Source of the DNA: Achromobacter sp. UMC71
Lineage (GTDB): Bacteria; Pseudomonadota; Gammaproteobacteria; Burkholderiales; Burkholderiaceae_B
DNA length: 64,000 nucleotides
Assembly: GCF_014170305.1 (NCBI RefSeq)
Contig: NZ_LZZT01000024.1
Coordinates: 1 to 64,000, forward strand
Direction of reading: 5' to 3'
The first letter of the stretch is position 1, and the number at the start of each line of letters is the position of its first letter. The position numbers and the translations under genes were made by a program. The notes beneath the pieces are model-generated. The model did no database searches, was not told the DNA's origin, and saw only the letters and a program-made list of their open reading frames with translations. This document shows, piece by piece, positions 61,405 through 64,000 of the stretch.

Positions 61405-62076
61405 ATGGCCGACACGGCATCATTGACGCTGCACAGCTACTGGCGCAGCTCCGCCGCCTACCGGGTCCGCATCGCCCTGGCCCTCAAGCGCCTGCCTTAC
61501 CAGCAGGTGCCCTGGCACATGGCGCGCGGCGAACATCTGCAACCCGCCTACCGCAGCATTGCGCCGTTCGGCCTGGTTCCCATGCTGGAAGTCGATGGCC
61601 TGCGCCTGCAGCAATCGCTGGCAATCATCGAATACCTGGATGCGCGCTACCCCGAACCCGCGCTGCTGCCGGCCGACCCCGCCAGCCGCGCGCAGGTCCG
61701 CGCCCTGGCGCAGTTGATCGCCTGCGAGGTGCATCCCCTGAACAACCTGCGCACGCTCAGTCGCCTGCGGGCGCAGTTCGGCGCCGACGACGCGCAGGTG
61801 CAAGCGTGGTACCGGCATTGGTGCGAAGACGGTTTTCGCGCCTTCGAGGCGGCGCTGGCGCCGTCCGCCAGCGGCTATGCGGTGGGCGCCGCGCCGTCGT
61901 TGGTGGAATGCTGCCTGGTGCCGCAGGTCTACAACGCGCGGCGCTATGGCGTCGACCTGACGCCGTTCGGCCGCGTGCGCGCCATCGTCCAGGCCTGCGA
62001 GGCGCTGCCGGCCTTTGACGCGGCGCGCCCCGAAAACCAACCCGATGCCCCGCGTCCCGCCGAAGCCGCCGCCTGA
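61405..62076 (+). CDS. maiA: Maleylacetoacetate/maleylpyruvate isomerase (zeta GST)
   Basis: A 223-residue zeta-class glutathione S-transferase. The signature SYWRSSAAYRVRIALALKRL (11-30 region) contains the catalytic Ser-Ser pair, and SIAPFGLVPMLEVDGLRLQQSLAIIEYLD is the glutathione site. The C-terminal helical domain includes CEVHPLNNLRTL. It isomerises the cis (maleyl) ring-cleavage product to the trans (fumaryl) form using glutathione. GGGGA stands about eight bases before the ATG. Position directly after the FAH gene fits the usual order of the two steps. Confidence 0.92.
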   Translation: MADTASLTLHSYWRSSAAYRVRIALALKRLPYQQVPWHMARGEHLQPAYRSIAPFGLVPMLEVDGLRLQQSLAIIEYLDARYPEPALLPADPASRAQVRALAQLIACEVHPLNNLRTLSRLRAQFGADDAQVQAWYRHWCEDGFRAFEAALAPSASGYAVGAAPSLVECCLVPQVYNARRYGVDLTPFGRVRAIVQACEALPAFDAARPENQPDAPRPAEAAA

Positions 62077-62138
62077 GCGGCCGGCCCCAATCGATACAAA
62101 AGAACTGCGGCCCCGCCCGCGCCCCCAAGGAGACATGC

Positions 62139-63491
62139 ATGCAGACAGACCTTTCCGGACAGGGCGCGGTTGCGCCCGCCCTTGATCGTCACGTATCGGC
62201 CCCGCTGGTCAGCGCCGATGACCGCAAGGTGCTCGCGGCCACGCTCGTCGGCTCGGCCATCGAGTGGTATGACTACTTCATCTACGTCCAGGCCGCCGGC
62301 CTGGTGCTGGGCGGCCTGTTCTTCGCGCCCTTCGCCCGGGAGAACCCCGAACTGTCGCTGATCCTGTCCTTCGCCACCGTCGGCGTGGCCTTCCTGTTCC
62401 GGCCGCTGGGCGCCATCGTCTGCGGCCACCTGGGCGACCGCTACGGCCGCAAGCGCGTGCTGGCAGCCACGCTGATCCTCATGGGCGTCTCCACCGCCCT
62501 GATCGGTGTGCTCCCGACCTATGCCCAGATCGGACTGTGGGCGCCCATCATCCTGGTTGGCCTGCGCGTGCTGCAGGGGTTTTCGGCCGGCGGCGAATGG
62601 GGTGGCGCGGCCCTCATGGCGGTCGAGCATGCGCCCGTGAACCGGCGGTCCCTGTTCGGCGCGTTTCCGCAGATCGGCGTGCCGCTGGGCATGATCGTCG
62701 CGACGGGCGCGCTGTGGTGCATCACCGCCCTGGTGGGCCCCGACAGCTTCATGGCCTGGGGCTGGCGCATCTCGTTCCTGCTGTCGATCGCGCTGATCGT
62801 CGTCGGCGTCTTCATCCGCCGCGCGGTCGAGGAATCGCCGGTTTTCCTGCAAATGCAATCGCGCCGCAGCCATTCGTCGGCGCCGCTGGGCACGCTGCTG
62901 CGCAAGCACCCCAAGCAGATCGCGCTGACCACGCTGATCTTCGTGGGCAACAGCACCGCTGGCTACCTGCTGGTGGGCTTTTTCATCAGCTACGGCAGCC
63001 GCGCGCTGCACATGCCGGCGCAACAGGTGCTGATGATCTGTACGCTGGCCGCCGCCTGCTGGCTGGGCACCACCTTGCTGGGCGGCTGGCTGGGCGACCG
63101 CATCGGCCGCGTGCGCACCTTCCAGATCGGCTACGCCTTGCTGGCCCTGTGGGCCATTCCGATGTGGTCGTTGATCGAATCGGGCAACCCCGCGCTGTTC
63201 ACCCTGGCGCTGGCCGTGCTGTCGGTGCCGCTGGGCCTGACCTACGGGCCGCAGGCCGCCCTGTATGCCGAGATGTTCCCTGCCGACGTGCGCTACTCAG
63301 GCGTGTCGGCCGGCTACGCCCTGGGGTCTATCCTAGGCGGCGCCTTCGCCGCCATGATCGCGCAAGCGATCATCACCGCCACGGGGCAATCCTGGCTGGT
63401 GGGCGTCTATGTCGTCGTCATGGCCGCCGTGTCGTTCGTGGCCGTCACGCTGGTCAAGGACAAGCCCGGCGTCACGCTGCACGCCGACTGA
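62139..63491 (+). CDS. MHS-family MFS transporter of the aromatic operon
   Basis: A 450-residue, twelve-helix symporter of the metabolite:H+ group. It shows GSAIEWYDYFIYVQAAGLVL, FRPLGAIVCGHLGDRYGRKR and LRVLQGFSAGGEWGGAALMA, and it is close in style to ShiA/KgtP and benzoate-type carriers. AAGGAGA lies eight bases before the ATG. Its place at the end of the aromatic cluster suggests uptake of the aromatic acid or export/import of an intermediate. It is a paralogue, not a close copy, of the transporter at 35424-36755. A strong GC hairpin follows the stop. Confidence 0.92.
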   Translation: MQTDLSGQGAVAPALDRHVSAPLVSADDRKVLAATLVGSAIEWYDYFIYVQAAGLVLGGLFFAPFARENPELSLILSFATVGVAFLFRPLGAIVCGHLGDRYGRKRVLAATLILMGVSTALIGVLPTYAQIGLWAPIILVGLRVLQGFSAGGEWGGAALMAVEHAPVNRRSLFGAFPQIGVPLGMIVATGALWCITALVGPDSFMAWGWRISFLLSIALIVVGVFIRRAVEESPVFLQMQSRRSHSSAPLGTLLRKHPKQIALTTLIFVGNSTAGYLLVGFFISYGSRALHMPAQQVLMICTLAAACWLGTTLLGGWLGDRIGRVRTFQIGYALLALWAIPMWSLIESGNPALFTLALAVLSVPLGLTYGPQAALYAEMFPADVRYSGVSAGYALGSILGGAFAAMIAQAIITATGQSWLVGVYVVVMAAVSFVAVTLVKDKPGVTLHAD

Positions 63492-63495
63492 CCGC

Positions 63496-63524
63496 GGGCC
63501 GCCGGCGTCCCGCGCCGGCGGCCC
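63496..63524 (+). terminator. GC-rich stem-loop after the transporter gene
   Basis: A 12-bp perfect stem (GGGCCGCCGGCG, loop TCCCG, CGCCGGCGGCCC) followed by only two or three T. It may be a partial terminator or a transcript-stabilising element before the fumarase gene. Confidence 0.55.
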
Positions 63525-63552
63525 GTTCCTCCACGCAACGATACGCCACGCC

Positions 63553-64000
63553 ATGCCCGCCTGCATCCACCAGCAAGACCTGATCGACTCCGTCGCCAGC
63601 GCGCTGCAGTACATCAGCTGCTATCACAGCCCCGACTACATCGCGCACCTGGCCGCCGCCTACCAGCGCGAAGCCAGCCCCGCCGCCCGCGACGCCATGG
63701 CCCAGATCCTGGCCAGCTCGCGGCTGGCCGCCATTGGCCGGCGTCCCATCTGCCAGGACACTGGCATCGTCAACGTCTTCCTGAAGGTCGGCATGGACCT
63801 GCGCTGGTCGGGCTTCACCGGCAACCTGGAAGATGCCGTCAATGCCGGCGTGCGGCGCGCCTACCTGGACCCGGACAACCCGTTGCGCGCGTCCGTCGTG
63901 GCGGACCCGCTGTTCGGCCGCGTCAACACCCGCGACAACACGCCGGCGGTCATCAATGTGCGGATCGTGCCCGGCGCGCAGTTGGAAGTCATCGTCGCGG
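63553..64000 (+). CDS. Class I fumarate hydratase, 5' part only
   Basis: The first 149 codons of a fumarase; the window ends inside the gene. It begins MPACIHQQDLIDSVASALQY, then ISCYHSPDYI, and contains RRPICQDTGIVNVFLKVGMD, which holds the first Fe-S ligand Cys of class I (FumA/TtdA-like) fumarases. It would convert fumarate released by the FAH enzyme to malate. The gap to the transporter gene is 61 bases with a hairpin, so it may be cotranscribed at lower level. Tartrate dehydratase alpha subunit is the main alternative until the C-terminus is seen. Confidence 0.85.
   Translation, partial: MPACIHQQDLIDSVASALQYISCYHSPDYIAHLAAAYQREASPAARDAMAQILASSRLAAIGRRPICQDTGIVNVFLKVGMDLRWSGFTGNLEDAVNAGVRRAYLDPDNPLRASVVADPLFGRVNTRDNTPAVINVRIVPGAQLEVIVA

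Overview
The window is a GC-rich bacterial chromosome segment (roughly two thirds G+C by eye) that looks like a betaproteobacterium of the family Alcaligenaceae, closest in style to Achromobacter or Bordetella. The grounds are codon use, two orphan Bug-type (tripartite tricarboxylate) solute receptors, five LysR regulators beside short catabolic operons, a TcuAB pair, a CioAB-type oxidase and a GntR-acnD-prpF operon. I see no rRNA, tRNA, CRISPR, insertion sequence or phage structural gene. About 60 protein genes are supported, including three very short ones: a CioAB-associated 46-residue peptide, a 55-residue lipoprotein and a second ribosomal protein L36.

Layout. 0-6.4 kb: metG, trhO, two META-domain lipoproteins, an acyltransferase and an XRE regulator. 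6.4-13 kb: an AT-rich gap, a response-regulator-like protein whose receiver has lost its phosphorylation residues, a potassium channel, a DUF4156 lipoprotein, an XRE/DUF2975 pair and an EAL phosphodiesterase. 13-23.4 kb: phasin-phbB, LysR/EamA with a near-ideal operator, an alpha/beta hydrolase, the CioAB oxidase with its small partner, a MocR regulator and hypothetical membrane or secreted proteins. 23.4-32 kb: LysR-tcuA-tcuB-Bug, then a second LysR facing a creatinase-like M24 protein, a GAF protein and another Bug receptor. 32-35.2 kb: a TsdA-like dihaem cytochrome with a trihaem cytochrome, and a GST. 35.4-41.8 kb: a cluster suggestive of hydantoin-type ring breakdown (MHS transporter, DUF917, LysR, cyclic amidohydrolase, M20 carbamoylase), tied together by a repeated TTAAC-N5-GTTAA box. 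41.9-45.3 kb: a membrane protein, a hydrolase, an alginate-lyase-like protein, a small lipoprotein and a zinc-independent L36 under a probable Zur box. 45.4-50.1 kb: GntR-acnD-prpF. 50.2-55.9 kb: a secreted propeller-like protein, an orphan sensor kinase translationally coupled to an exported aspartase/fumarase-superfamily lyase, and a SUKH protein. 55.9-64 kb: a LuxR regulator divergent from an eight-gene aromatic catabolic operon that ends in a transporter and a class I fumarase cut by the window edge.

How the genes fit together. Much of the window handles small organic acids and ring compounds. The last operon can be read as hydroxylation, ring cleavage, maleyl-to-fumaryl isomerisation, hydrolysis and fumarate hydration. 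TcuAB and AcnD/PrpF both act on tricarboxylates. The DUF917/amidohydrolase/carbamoylase set can be read as stepwise opening of a cyclic ureide. The most promising leads are the hydantoin-like cluster with its shared operator, the sensor kinase-exported lyase pair, the uncharacterised aromatic operon, and several enzymes that have lost canonical metal ligands (M24 protein, metallo-beta-lactamase-fold protein, cyclic amidohydrolase). All functions are read from sequence motifs and recalled family knowledge; no database search was run.
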